A stretch of 64,000 nt of DNA, taken from Lolliginicoccus suaedae. GTDB lineage: Bacteria > Actinomycetota > Actinomycetes > Mycobacteriales > Mycobacteriaceae. Position 1 is the stretch's first letter, and each line of letters opens with the position of its first letter. Under the pieces are notes generated by a model. That model saw only the letters and a program-made list of their open reading frames with translations, searched no databases and was not told the DNA's origin. The translations under genes were made by a program, and so were the position numbers. Shown piece after piece: positions 35,613 through 46,740 of the stretch. Location: the NCBI RefSeq assembly GCF_008312885.1, contig NZ_VSSO01000004.1, positions 62,001 through 126,000 on the forward strand, in the 5' to 3' direction.

Positions 35613-37610
35613 ATGGCGACCCCCGCAGCGGAGAAACCCACCGAGGAGAACCCCACGAGCCACCGCGATCGGAGCACGGCCGACCCTGGCCTGCCCGCCC
35701 CGCCGCGCGCCCACCACAGCGGGTTCCCCCCGATCGGCGAGTACGGTTTCCTCTCCGACTGCGAGACCACATGCCTCATCGCGCCCAACGGCGCGGTCGA
35801 GTGGATGTGCGTCCCCCGCCCCGACTCGCCCTCGGTGTTCGCCGCCATCCTCGATCGCAGCGCTGGCCACTTCCGCATCGGCCCCTACGGGCAGACCGTG
35901 CCCGCCGCGCGCCGCTACCTGCCGGGCGGGCTGATCCTGGAGACGACCTGGCAGACCGAGACGGGCTGGCTGACCGTGCGCGATGCGCTCGTCATGGGGC
36001 CCTGGCACAACACCGAGGAACGGTCCCGCACCCATCGCCGCACCCCCACCGACTGGGATGCCGAGCACATGCTGCTCCGCACCGTCAAGTGCGTCAGCGG
36101 CACTGTCGAGCTCGAGCTGACGTGCGAGCCTGCCTTCGACTACCACCGCAAGTCGGCGGCCTGGGACTACTCCGGGAAGGTGTACGAGCAAGCCACCGCG
36201 TACTGCATCGAGTCCCCCGACGGCGAGCCCCAGCTGACCCTCACCACCAACCTGCGGCTCGGCCTCGAGGGCAGGGAGGCCCGCGCCCGCACCCGCATGA
36301 GCGAGGGGGATCGGGCGTACGTCGCGCTCTCCTGGGGCGACCTCGCCGCGCCCCCGTCCTACGACGAGGCCGCGGAGAAGATGTGGCAGACCGCCGAGTG
36401 CTGGCGCCAATGGATCACCATCGGACGGTTCCCCGACCACCCGTGGCGCAGCTACCTGCAACGCAGCGCCCTCACCCTGAAGGGCCTCACCTACGCGCCC
36501 ACCGGGGCGCTGCTCGCCGCCGCCACCACCTCGCTGCCCGAGACCCCGGGTGGCGAGCGCAACTGGGACTACCGGTACGCCTGGATCCGTGACTCCACGT
36601 TCGCGCTATGGGGGCTCTACACCCTCGGCCTCGACCGGGAGGCCAACGACTTCTTCGCCTTCATCTCCGACATGGGCGTCAACGACAAGGGCGAGCCCGT
36701 CTCGTTGCAAGTGATGTACGGGGTGGGCGGCGAGAAGACCCTCACCGAGGCCGAGCTCGGCCACCTCACCGGCTACGAGGGGGCCCGGCCCGTCCGCATC
36801 GGCAATGGCGCGTTCGACCAGCAGCAGCACGACATCTGGGGCATCATCCTGGACTCCGTCTACCTGCACGTCCGGTCCCGGAACCAGGTTCCTGAATCGC
36901 TCTGGCCGCTGCTGAAGCGACAGGTCGAGGAGGCGATCGACAACTGGCGCAAGCCCGACCGCGGCATCTGGGAGGTCCGCGGCGCTAAGCAGCACTTCAC
37001 CTCCTCGAAGGTCATGTGCTGGGTCGCCCTCGACCGTGGTGCCAAGCTCGCCGCGATGCACGGCGAGGAGGAGTACGCCGCCCGCTGGTCCGGCATCGCC
37101 ACCGAGATCAAGGAGGATATCCTCGCCCACGGCGTCGATGACCGCGGCGTGTTCACCCAGCGCTACGGCGACCCCGCGCTCGACGCTTCGCTGCTGCTCG
37201 TGCCACTGATGCGGTTCCTGCCCGCCGATGACTTCCGTGTGCGCAACACTGTGCTCGCCATCGCTGACGAGCTCACCGAGGACGGGCTCGTGCTCCGCTA
37301 CCGCGTGCATGAGACCGACGACGGGCTCAGCGGCGAGGAGGGAAGCTTCACGATCTGCTCGTTCTGGCTGGTCTCCGCTCTCGTCGAGATCGGCGAGGTG
37401 CGGCGTGCCAAGCATCTGCTCGAGCGGCTCCTCGGCTTCGCGAGCCCGCTCGAGCTCTATGCGGAGGAGATCGATCCGCGCACCGGCAGGCACCTTGGGA
37501 ACTTCCCGCAAGCGTTCACCCACCTCGCGCTGATCAATGCCGTGGTGCATGTCATCCGCGCCGAGGAGGACCAGGAGGCCGGGTCTTTCAGCCCAGCGCA
37601 CACGCACTAG
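35613..37610 (+). CDS. GH15 family trehalase/glucoamylase-like hydrolase
   Basis: Cytoplasmic (alpha/alpha)6-barrel glycoside hydrolase, 665 residues, homologue of Rv2402, whose mycobacterial relatives are trehalases. The N-terminal beta domain has 'GFPPIGEYGFLSDCETTCLIAPNGAVEWMCVPRPDSPSVFAAIL'. The catalytic barrel has 'GGERNWDYRYAWIRDSTFALWGLY', 'DSVYLHV', 'DRGIWEVRG' and 'EEGSFTICSFWLV'. It ends 'FPQAFTHLALINAV'. The frame is open before 35613 but conserved sequence begins about 35 residues in, so ATG 35613 suffices. Trehalose recycling fits mycolate biology; glucoamylase activity cannot be excluded. Confidence 0.88.
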   Translation: MATPAAEKPTEENPTSHRDRSTADPGLPAPPRAHHSGFPPIGEYGFLSDCETTCLIAPNGAVEWMCVPRPDSPSVFAAILDRSAGHFRIGPYGQTVPAARRYLPGGLILETTWQTETGWLTVRDALVMGPWHNTEERSRTHRRTPTDWDAEHMLLRTVKCVSGTVELELTCEPAFDYHRKSAAWDYSGKVYEQATAYCIESPDGEPQLTLTTNLRLGLEGREARARTRMSEGDRAYVALSWGDLAAPPSYDEAAEKMWQTAECWRQWITIGRFPDHPWRSYLQRSALTLKGLTYAPTGALLAAATTSLPETPGGERNWDYRYAWIRDSTFALWGLYTLGLDREANDFFAFISDMGVNDKGEPVSLQVMYGVGGEKTLTEAELGHLTGYEGARPVRIGNGAFDQQQHDIWGIILDSVYLHVRSRNQVPESLWPLLKRQVEEAIDNWRKPDRGIWEVRGAKQHFTSSKVMCWVALDRGAKLAAMHGEEEYAARWSGIATEIKEDILAHGVDDRGVFTQRYGDPALDASLLLVPLMRFLPADDFRVRNTVLAIADELTEDGLVLRYRVHETDDGLSGEEGSFTICSFWLVSALVEIGEVRRAKHLLERLLGFASPLELYAEEIDPRTGRHLGNFPQAFTHLALINAVVHVIRAEEDQEAGSFSPAHTH

Positions 37611-37803
37611 GCGATGGGGCTGGGGCTTGGCTGGAGCGGCTTCCGATGCAGGGGCCCGGCCGGGGCTTCAGCCAAATCTGCTGGTTGATGCCACGTTTCG
37701 AGTTGCGTGTCGCGGCGTGTCGCGTGACATTGGCTAGCAAATCCCACGGTGCCCCCAGCGAGGACGCGCACCGGCGGGCACCCAGCGGGCCCATGCAACG
37801 GAG

Positions 37804-37844
37804 CCCGCCCTGCCACGGCCCTCATCGGGCGGTGGCAGGGCGGG
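37804..37844. terminator. strong hairpin, probable bidirectional terminator
   Basis: CCCGCCCTGCCAC (37804-37816) pairs perfectly with 37832-37844 around a 15-nt loop, between the convergent GH15 and coiled-coil genes. There is no T-run. The CTGCCAC/GTGGCAG core also occurs in the hairpin at 28635-28658. Confidence 0.6.
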
Positions 37845-37896
37845 ATCGTGGCCTTGCTGGAGGATGGCCACGGCGCGGCGGGCCACCTCGGAGCTA

Positions 37897-38271
37897 CTAC
37901 TTCTCGAGCTCGGGATCCTTCTCGTCCTCGTCGCGGGCGACAACGGCTTCCTTGCCGCCGCGGGAGGTGAGCCGCTTGAGCGGCTTGCGCAGCGACTGCG
38001 CGGGGCTGAGCATCCAGTCGGCGTTGTCGAGAACATTGTCGAGCCGGACAAGCGACTCGTTGAGCGAGTCGAGCGAGCTGTTCAGGGTGTTCAGGCTGCC
38101 GTCGAGCTTGGTGAGGGTGCTGTCGAGCTTCTCGAGGACGAGGAGCAGGCGGTCGGTGATGATGTCGAGCCGGCCGAGGGTCTCGTCGAGATTGAGCACC
38201 GCGTTGGTGAGCTGCTTGATCTTGCGGCCCGGGCCCCAGCCCTTGGTGGTCTCCTGGGGTGAATCAGTCAT
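37897..38271 (-). CDS. coiled-coil heptad-repeat protein, 124 aa
   Basis: Not recognised. Residues 20-85 form an almost perfect Leu/Asp/Ser heptad array ('LNLDETLGRLDIITDRLLLVLEKL', 'LDGSLNTLNSSLDSLNESL', 'LVRLDNVLDNADWML'), a long amphipathic helix that could coat a lipid surface or multimerise. A basic 'SLRKPLKRLTSRGGKEAV' and an acidic tail 'DEDEKDPELEK' follow. No signal peptide. AAGGAG with good spacing supports ATG 38271. Phasin-like or DivIVA-like scaffolding roles are possible but unsupported. Confidence 0.75.
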   Translation of the reverse strand: MTDSPQETTKGWGPGRKIKQLTNAVLNLDETLGRLDIITDRLLLVLEKLDSTLTKLDGSLNTLNSSLDSLNESLVRLDNVLDNADWMLSPAQSLRKPLKRLTSRGGKEAVVARDEDEKDPELEK

Positions 38272-38390
38272 TGGTTCTCCTTAGCTAGCACGCCGACCCT
38301 GGTCGCGGGACCCACCGTGGGGCGGATCCGCATGTCTGAATCCTAGGGCACTGCGACCGGATCGGCGCGGGCGCGCCAACGTCGCGCCGG

Positions 38391-39326
38391 TCACATGCCG
38401 CAAAACCGACTCAGGAGTTTCTCCGCGTCACTTCCGATGCTCGAGACCACATCCGCCACAGGCCGGGAGGCATTCACGAGCCCGGCGGCCTGCCCCGCGT
38501 ACACCACGCCAGTGTCCGGATCATCCGCTTCATACCCGGCGGCGATCTGGTCCTCCCCCGCCCCCGCGCCATGGAACTGGTCGCTGAAGCTGTTGCGGAT
38601 CGCGCGGCCGAACCAGCGCGGCGACCACGGTTGGTGGCGCGCCTTGTCGAACACATCGGTATACACCGTGTCCGCGCTGCCAGCCCGCAGCAGCCGGTCC
38701 ACCGCGTAGCCGGGCCCGATCGCCTCCGGGCTCGCAAGGAGGACAGTACCGATGAGCACGCCCTCCCCTCCCGCGGCGAGCACCGCGGCCAGCCCCCGGC
38801 CCGTCGCTATTCCACCGGCCGCGAGCACCGGCAGCCTGGTGGACTCGAGCACCTCCTGGAGCAGCGGCAGCGTCGCGATGCGGCCGGTGTGCCCGCCTGC
38901 CTCCGCGCCCTGCGCCACCACCGCGTCCACGCCAGCGGCCTCGGCGACGCGGAGGTCCTCGATGGTGTTCACCTGCGCGATCGCGATCGCACCAGCCCCG
39001 TGCACGCGCGGCACGTACGGTGCTGGATCACCGAACGACAAGGACACCAGCGCGGGCCGCTCCGCGAGGGCGGCATCGAGCAGCGCGTCATCGTCGTCGA
39101 GCGCCCAGGTCATCAGGCCCACGCCGAACGATCCGCCGATCTCCCGCGCCACCGCGGCCTCCGTCGCGATCCATTCCGGCGTGGTGTAGCGCGCCGCGCC
39201 GAGCATGCCGATGCCGCCCGCGCGGCTCACCTCCCCCGCCAGCTTTCCGCCCGCGCGACCGCCCATCGGGGCGCCCACGATCGGATAGGTGATACCCAGC
39301 TCCCGCGTCAACCAAGTCGTCAGCAC
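38391..39326 (-). CDS. nitronate monooxygenase family protein
   Basis: FMN-dependent TIM-barrel enzyme oxidising alkyl nitronates such as propionate 3-nitronate. The 311-residue protein has 'YPIVGAPMGGRAGG', 'VVAQGAEAGGHTGR' with the catalytic His and 'PVLAAGGIATGRGLAAVLAAGGEGVLIGT' that binds FMN phosphate. An AGGA is 4 nt before GTG 39326. Enoyl-ACP reductase II (FabK-like) enzymes share the fold, so the substrate is uncertain. Confidence 0.85.
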   Translation of the reverse strand: MLTTWLTRELGITYPIVGAPMGGRAGGKLAGEVSRAGGIGMLGAARYTTPEWIATEAAVAREIGGSFGVGLMTWALDDDDALLDAALAERPALVSLSFGDPAPYVPRVHGAGAIAIAQVNTIEDLRVAEAAGVDAVVAQGAEAGGHTGRIATLPLLQEVLESTRLPVLAAGGIATGRGLAAVLAAGGEGVLIGTVLLASPEAIGPGYAVDRLLRAGSADTVYTDVFDKARHQPWSPRWFGRAIRNSFSDQFHGAGAGEDQIAAGYEADDPDTGVVYAGQAAGLVNASRPVADVVSSIGSDAEKLLSRFCGM

Positions 39327-39369
39327 AGGTCCTGCCTACCACAGCGCCGAGCTCGTCGGCACTGGGCGC

Positions 39370-40257
39370 CTAGATGTTCCCGATCGGGGCATGCCGATGG
39401 TCCGCGGCGAGCGCTAGGCAGACCTCCCGGGGCGCCGTCGCGCCATGGAGGTACTCGTTGCCCAGGCGCCGGGCCAGGCGCTCCATCTGGTCATCGAGGC
39501 GCCGGGCAGCGCAGCGGACCTCGAACGCCGCGGAGCCGAGCCCCGCCTCCAGCAGGCGTGGCACGTAGGCCAGCGTCGCCGCGAACGATTCATCCGCTGC
39601 GCTCTCGCGGAAGTAGTACGTCTCCCCATATTGGGCGAGGTCCATCTCCACCGTGGCCAGTGCATCGGCCACGGAGACGAGCCACTGCGCCGCGATGCTC
39701 GCCTGCCCGGTGGAGATCACCTCCTCCGAGCTGCTCGCAGCCATCAGCGCGAGCTCCCGGGCGACCGTGCGGCGCCGGCGCAGCGCCGGATATACCTGGA
39801 GCACCCAGGTGACCGCAGCGGTGAACAGCCAGAAGCCCAGGAGCGCCTGGATCGGCACCAGGACACGCAGCGCGGGAAGCACGGGCGTGATATCGCCGAA
39901 GCCCAGCGTCGCCACGGTCACCAGCGAGAGGTACAGCGCAGCGAGCGGGTCCGAGGATGCCGCGGGCTGGAGCGAGGAGCTGAACGCGAACCCGGCGGGC
40001 ATGTGCGGCATATAGATCAACGTCCATCCCCCGACGAGCATGACTGTCCACGTGATGAGCGTGGCGGCCAGACCAAGCGGGCCGACCGGCACCAGGGAGC
40101 GCCCCTTTCCGCTGAGCTTGCCCGCTGCCCGCCACAGAGAGGCGAAAAGGCCGCGGCAAACGGTGCCCAGCCCCTGTGGATGCCAGAGGGTCGCATAGAT
40201 ATCCCGGATGACAACGCCCACCAGGAGCGCCCCTACCGCGCTGAACAGCCACGTCAC
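39370..40257 (-). CDS. two-helix potassium-channel-like protein
   Basis: 295 residues. Hydrophobic N-terminal segment, a helix 'LAATLITWTVMLVGGWTLIYM', then a re-entrant pore with the selectivity-filter-like 'LVTVATLGFGDITP' and a second helix 'LVPIQALLGFWLFTAAVTWVL'. The filter TLGFGD differs from the classical TVGYGD by Leu for Val and Phe for Tyr, a variant found in bacterial channels. The C-terminal 140 residues are cytoplasmic, helical and contain no recognised RCK domain. GAGGGG precedes GTG 40257. It is followed by the NMO gene and preceded by an antiporter, so an ion-homeostasis cluster is plausible. Confidence 0.8.
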   Translation of the reverse strand: MTWLFSAVGALLVGVVIRDIYATLWHPQGLGTVCRGLFASLWRAAGKLSGKGRSLVPVGPLGLAATLITWTVMLVGGWTLIYMPHMPAGFAFSSSLQPAASSDPLAALYLSLVTVATLGFGDITPVLPALRVLVPIQALLGFWLFTAAVTWVLQVYPALRRRRTVARELALMAASSSEEVISTGQASIAAQWLVSVADALATVEMDLAQYGETYYFRESAADESFAATLAYVPRLLEAGLGSAAFEVRCAARRLDDQMERLARRLGNEYLHGATAPREVCLALAADHRHAPIGNI

Positions 40258-40351
40258 GGCGTCCCCTCGTCTCTGCGGGTGCCGCGAGGACTGGTCGGCA
40301 TATGCGCGCGATCAGTGTGCATCCGGTCTGCGTACCCGGCCTGGGCGCCCG

Positions 40352-41575
40352 CTAACCTTCCTCGCGGGCCGCGCGTGCCGTGGATTTGCGGTACAGCACC
40401 CTGCCCGGCGCGCCCGTCAGGCCGAAGATGATGGTGCTGCACACCAGTACCAGCGACCCTGCCGCCAGGATCGTGGTGCCCGCCCCTCCGCGCGAGGCCT
40501 CGAGCGTGAGGTAGAACAGCGCCGCCACCCCCACCGGACCGAACCATCCGAGGTACAGGGCATCCGCCGCTCGCAGCCGCAAGGCTCGTCCCAGGATCAG
40601 CAGAAGCGGGAGCCTGCGCAGCAGCAGTATGCCCAGCACGAGCACCAGGCCGTTCCAGCCGAGCGCGCCCCATTCGCTCCAGGGCAGCGCGGCCCCGAGC
40701 ACCACGAACAACGGGAGCACCGCGAAGCGATTGATCGCCTCATCGATGGGAGCCTCCATGGTCCGCTCCCCGCCGGTCGCCACGAGGTTGAAGGCAAGCC
40801 CCGCGACGAATACCGCGAGCACCCCGTCGACGTGTGCGATGCCGGAGATGCCCAGGGTGCCCAGCGCCAGCACCACGGTGAAGAACAGCTCGGGAGCGCT
40901 CGCGGTCGCCCCATGCTTGTCGCCCGTCCGCATGGCCGCGCCACCGAGCGATCCGGCCAGCGCGCCGACGACGATCCCGCCGAGCACCTGCCAGAGCGAC
41001 TCCGCGAGCGCGGAGGGCACGCTCGAGGCCCCCGCGATGGCGAGGGCGATGAGCACCAGGGGCAGCGCGAGGCCGTCGTTGGCGCCCGATTCCAGCGACA
41101 GCAGATGGCGATCGCGCGCGGGAAGGTCCTGCTCGGCGGCCTCGCCCGTGACCACGCTCGATGCCAGTACCGGGTCGGTGGGGCTGAGCGCGGCACCGAG
41201 CAGCAGTGCTGCGGCGATCGATATGTCGAGCACCGCCCAGCTGACCGCTGCCGAGGCGAGCGCCATGAGCGGCATGACCAGGACGACCAGCACGAGGACC
41301 GGCCGCCAGCACGCGCGCACGACACTGAGCGGATAGCGGAGCGCGACCGCCATCACCGAGATCGCCAGGAGCACGCCGCTCGCGTCATGGAGGAAGGCTT
41401 GCTCGCTGGTCAGCGGCTTGATCGGTAAGGCTCCCAGCACTGCTGGGCCCAGCAGGACACCCACCACGAGAGCGAGCAGGGGCTCCGAGAGCGGCAGCCG
41501 ACGCATGCGCGCCGAGATCGTCGCGACGAGCATCCCGAGGATGCCGACCGCGGCAAGGACGATATCGATGCTCAT
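40352..41575 (-). CDS. CPA-family monovalent cation/proton antiporter
   Basis: 407 residues with about 12 membrane helices. The CPA1-type ion-binding core is clear: 'LLLGAALSPTDPVLASSVVTG' and 'RHLLSLESGANDGLALPLVLIALAIAG'. Later helices include 'LGISGIAHVDGVLAVFVAGLAF' and 'LYLGWFGPVGVAALFYL'. There is no long C-terminal TrkA domain. The protein would exchange Na+ or K+ for protons at the membrane; ion choice cannot be read from sequence. Confidence 0.88.
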   Translation of the reverse strand: MSIDIVLAAVGILGMLVATISARMRRLPLSEPLLALVVGVLLGPAVLGALPIKPLTSEQAFLHDASGVLLAISVMAVALRYPLSVVRACWRPVLVLVVLVMPLMALASAAVSWAVLDISIAAALLLGAALSPTDPVLASSVVTGEAAEQDLPARDRHLLSLESGANDGLALPLVLIALAIAGASSVPSALAESLWQVLGGIVVGALAGSLGGAAMRTGDKHGATASAPELFFTVVLALGTLGISGIAHVDGVLAVFVAGLAFNLVATGGERTMEAPIDEAINRFAVLPLFVVLGAALPWSEWGALGWNGLVLVLGILLLRRLPLLLILGRALRLRAADALYLGWFGPVGVAALFYLTLEASRGGAGTTILAAGSLVLVCSTIIFGLTGAPGRVLYRKSTARAAREEG

Positions 41576-41686
41576 TCACCAGGGGTGCCCCGGGACAGCC
41601 GTCTCAATCCGTCGGCGGGCAGAATCGTGGCGTTCCGGTCCGCCACCACGGCAGGGACGCATCGAGCGGGCCAGGCCCGCGAGCGC

Positions 41687-41692
41687 TAGCCT
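41687..41692 (+). promoter_or_regulatory. -10-like hexamer for leaderless phzF gene
   Basis: TAGCCT exactly 6 nt before ATG 41699, with no ribosome site between. Confidence 0.45.
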
Positions 41693-41698
41693 GTTCGC

Positions 41699-42484
41699 AT
41701 GCGCGAGTACTGGATCGTTGATGCCTTTGCCGCAGAGGCCTTCTCCGGCAACCCGGCCGCTGTGGTGCCCGTCGAGGACGGGCTCGATGATCGCTGGGCG
41801 CAGGACGTTGCCGCGGAGTTCAACCTGTCCGAGACGGCGTTCCCGCGGCCCGTCGGCGAGGGCGAATGGGAGCTGCGCTGGTTCACTCCCACCACGGAGG
41901 TGGACCTGTGCGGGCACGCGACGCTGGCAACGGCGCACGTGCTGGGGCTGCAGGGCCATGCCGGGCCCATGCGGTTCCAGACGCGCAGCGGGCCGCTAGT
42001 CGTTGAGCGTGAGGGCGAGCATCTGTGGATGGACTTCCCCGCCGCCGAGCCACAGCCCGCGGAGGTGCCCGCGGGCCTCGCCGAGGCGCTGGGCACGGAG
42101 CCCCGCGGAGCATGGTCGGGGTCCACGGGGGATCTCCTCGTCGAGCTCGACGATGCCAGCGCGGTGCTCGGGCTCGCCCCTGACCTTGCTGCCCTCGCCC
42201 GCATCCCGGCGCGCGGGATCATCGCCACCGCCGCGGCGCGGGGCAGCCATGACTTCGTGTCGCGCTTCTTCGCCCCCGCCGTCGGGGTGGCCGAGGACCC
42301 GGTGACAGGCAGCACCCACACGATGCTCGCCCCGTTCTGGAGCGCGCGCACCGGCAAGGATGAGCTCGTCGCCTTCCAGGCATCGCGCCGGGGCGGCGAG
42401 CTGCGCCTGCGGATGCGCCCGGGCGGGCGGGTGCTCATCGGTGGTTCCACGGTGACCGTGATGACCGGCACGCTGCACGCGTAG
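41699..42484 (+). CDS. PhzF-family isomerase-like protein
   Basis: Two-lobed diaminopimelate-epimerase fold, 261 residues. 'VDAFAAEAFSGNPAAVVP', 'EFNLSETAFPRP' with the conserved catalytic Glu, 'LRWFTPTTEVDLCGHATLATAHVL', 'DFVSRFFAPAVGVAEDPVTGSTHTMLAPFWS'. No phenazine genes are near, so this is one of the widespread PhzF relatives of unknown substrate. It is divergent from the antiporter gene and probably leaderless. Confidence 0.9.
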   Translation: MREYWIVDAFAAEAFSGNPAAVVPVEDGLDDRWAQDVAAEFNLSETAFPRPVGEGEWELRWFTPTTEVDLCGHATLATAHVLGLQGHAGPMRFQTRSGPLVVEREGEHLWMDFPAAEPQPAEVPAGLAEALGTEPRGAWSGSTGDLLVELDDASAVLGLAPDLAALARIPARGIIATAAARGSHDFVSRFFAPAVGVAEDPVTGSTHTMLAPFWSARTGKDELVAFQASRRGGELRLRMRPGGRVLIGGSTVTVMTGTLHA

Positions 42485-42523
42485 CGAGCAGGCAGCGGCC
42501 GGTCGCCCCATCAGCGCGGGAGC

Positions 42524-44380
<1,857 letters not shown>

Positions 44381-44645
44381 TCGGCTCCTTACCATGCTGT
44401 CGTGTGGGGTTGGCTCTCGGCTGACGAGCCTACGTGCTCGATTCTATGGCTTCGGGTGCCTGGATCGATATTCGGTGGCCCAGCGCCCCGGGCCCTGGCC
44501 ATGCGCATGCCCAGTGCCGGGCGCCCGTTGCGCTTTGCTAACGAGTGGGTTGCGTCCATGCAGCCCCGCCACGGCCCCACCCCCGTGCCCCCTACGGTGG
44601 GGGCGCAGAAGCACGCTCAGCACCGACACCTCCCGGGATGCCATC

Positions 44646-45914
44646 GTGACGAACCATCACCAGCCGCGCGCCCACAACCGTCATCCGCTGCCACTCGACC
44701 GCCGTGGTTTCATGCTCGCTGGCTCCAGCGCGGCCCTCGGATTGACCACCCTCGGCCTGGCTTCCCTGGGCACCGCGCCGGCCCGGGCGCGCACCACGCC
44801 GGCGCTGGTCCCGGACGAGCCGTTCGCCGCGATCCCCCTCGGATCCCCCGTCACGCCGCCCCCGGCCGCGGAATACGTGGGCATGACCTTCGCCCGCCCC
44901 ACCACCGCGCCCGCCCGCGTGCGCTTCACCAGTGCAGGCACCGCGAGCCGCTGGCATGCCATGGGCCCGAGCAGTCATTGCCCCGATTCGGTGCCGCTTG
45001 GCATTTCCACCGACCTGCTGCGCATCCCCGACGGCTGCACCGGCATCGAGGTCACGCACGACGATGCCGCCGCCGGAGCAAGCGCGATGACGATCAGCGG
45101 GGGCGTGCGACCCATCGCCAACGCCGGCAACACCACTGACTTCCTTGGATTGCCCGTCATCACGCGCCCCGGCTGGGGCGCCGAGACCAACCTCGTCGAG
45201 AGCCCCTGGAACAGGCAGTACACGGCCGCCCAGATGATCACGGTGCATCACTCCGCGTCGGCACCATGGACTACCGGCCCAGCCACCGTGCGCGCGATCT
45301 ACCGCTACCACGCCTGGATGCTCGGCTGGGGCGATGTCGGCTACCACCTGCTCATCGATCCGGCGGGAGCGGTGTACGCCGGGCGCGACACGGGATCCGA
45401 CTCCTCGCCGGTGTTCCAGCCGGGCACCACCAATGTCGTCACCGCCGGGCACTCCTACGCCCGCAACGGCGGCAACATCGGCATCTGCGTGGTGGGCGAC
45501 TACGAGACCCAGCGCCCCAGCGCGGCCGCGCAGCGCTCGCTCGTCACGGTTCTTGCCGCGCTGTGCCAGCACCTCGGCCTCGACCCGGTCAGTCGGCTCA
45601 CCTACATCGAGCCTGACTTCGGTTCCCGGCACACGGTTCCCGCGATCGCCCAGCATCGCGACCTCAACGACACGTCCTGCCCCGGCGACGGATTCACCGC
45701 GATCTTCGGCGCGCTGCGTGCCGTGGTGCCGACCCGCATGGCATCCAGGCGCGCGGCCAGCGAGGACGCAGCGGCCACCGACGAGCAGGCAGCCCAGGCA
45801 CTGTCACCCGTCGAGCCAGCTAACGCCGCGGCGAGCGGGACCGCCCCGGCCGAGATCGCGCCCGTCGAGCTAGCCACCGGCGAGGCCGGGCCGGGAGCTA
45901 CGCCAGGCGCGTGA
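44646..45914 (+). CDS. Tat-exported N-acetylmuramoyl-L-alanine amidase (PGRP-type)
   Basis: Zinc amidase cutting the lactyl-peptide bond of peptidoglycan. 422 residues. A twin-arginine signal 'LDRRGFMLAGSSAALGLTTL' ends near 'APARA'. A unique region of about 120 residues follows, then the amidase_2/PGRP domain from about 175 to 345. It has 'MITVHHSAS' (zinc His), 'YHAWMLGWGDVGYHLLIDPAGAVYAGR', 'NGGNIGICVVGDY' and 'AIAQHRDLNDTSCPGDGF' (second His and Cys). The C-terminal 70 residues are Ala/Glu/Pro-rich. GTG 44646 is the best start: it gives a complete Tat n-region. Its 3' end overlaps the transglutaminase gene by 17 nt. Confidence 0.9.
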   Translation: MTNHHQPRAHNRHPLPLDRRGFMLAGSSAALGLTTLGLASLGTAPARARTTPALVPDEPFAAIPLGSPVTPPPAAEYVGMTFARPTTAPARVRFTSAGTASRWHAMGPSSHCPDSVPLGISTDLLRIPDGCTGIEVTHDDAAAGASAMTISGGVRPIANAGNTTDFLGLPVITRPGWGAETNLVESPWNRQYTAAQMITVHHSASAPWTTGPATVRAIYRYHAWMLGWGDVGYHLLIDPAGAVYAGRDTGSDSSPVFQPGTTNVVTAGHSYARNGGNIGICVVGDYETQRPSAAAQRSLVTVLAALCQHLGLDPVSRLTYIEPDFGSRHTVPAIAQHRDLNDTSCPGDGFTAIFGALRAVVPTRMASRRAASEDAAATDEQAAQALSPVEPANAAASGTAPAEIAPVELATGEAGPGATPGA

Positions 45915-46740
45915 TGTCGACCACGACATCGAGAGCCGTGGACTTGCCGCCGATATAGATCCCCCGCAGCGGGGGCACATCCCGGTAGTCGCGCCCCACG
46001 CCGACCGCGACGTGCTGCTCGCTGACGTCCATCGCATTGGTCGGGTCGAAGCCCCACCAGCCGCCGGTCCACGCCTCGATCCAGGCATGGCTCTCCCCCG
46101 ATACCGTCTCGCCGACCTGGCCATCCGCCTTGGGATACAGGTAGCCGGAGACGTAGCGGCACGGCACGCCGATGCCACGCAGCATCAACAGGGTCAGGTG
46201 CGCGTAGTCCTGGCAGACGCCCTTGCGCTCCTCCCACGCCTCCACCGCGGAGGTATGCACCCCGGTGGTTCCGGGCACGTACGACATCTGCTCGTGCACC
46301 CAGCGCGAGATGATCTCCACGGCCTCATCGGGCCGGTGCCCCTTGCGGAGATCCTCGGCGATCGCGGTGAGCCCCTCATCGCGCGGCACGTAGTTAGTGT
46401 TGAGCAGCGACTCGTTGAACCAGTCGAGGATCCGGTCGCTGCCCAGGTCCTTCCACGTCACCCGCTCCTCGGGCCGGACCGAGGGATCGGTCTCGACCAC
46501 CGACGAGCCCACCACCTCCAGCTCGGTGTGCGGCGCATGCAGATCGAACGCCGTCACATGGGTGCCCCAATAGTCGGTGTATCGGTAGGAGCGCGTCGCC
46601 GGGCTGGTCTCCACCCGGTTGAGGATGACGTTCTGCCGCGGCTCGCTGCGCGGGCTCAGCCGGGCCTCGTTGTAGGATCGCGTCACCGACCCCTCGTAGG
46701 CATAGCCCGTCGTATGGACTATCCGCATGCGCCAGTTCAC
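45898..46740 (-). CDS. transglutaminase-like cysteine protease/amidase
   Basis: 280-residue protein, homologue of Rv2409c. N-terminal beta domain ('VHTTGYAYEGSVTRSYNEARLSPR'), then the papain-like transglutaminase core with catalytic Cys in 'ERKGVCQDYAHLTLLMLR', His in 'GESHAWIEAW' and Asp in 'WWGFDPTN'. GTG 46740 overlaps the alpha-E stop by 4 nt; ATG 46728 is an alternative. This gene, the alpha-E protein and the ATP-grasp enzyme form a conserved trio predicted from comparative genomics to make and cleave peptide-like amide bonds; the substrate is unknown. Confidence 0.9.
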   Translation of the reverse strand: MNWRMRIVHTTGYAYEGSVTRSYNEARLSPRSEPRQNVILNRVETSPATRSYRYTDYWGTHVTAFDLHAPHTELEVVGSSVVETDPSVRPEERVTWKDLGSDRILDWFNESLLNTNYVPRDEGLTAIAEDLRKGHRPDEAVEIISRWVHEQMSYVPGTTGVHTSAVEAWEERKGVCQDYAHLTLLMLRGIGVPCRYVSGYLYPKADGQVGETVSGESHAWIEAWTGGWWGFDPTNAMDVSEQHVAVGVGRDYRDVPPLRGIYIGGKSTALDVVVDITRLA

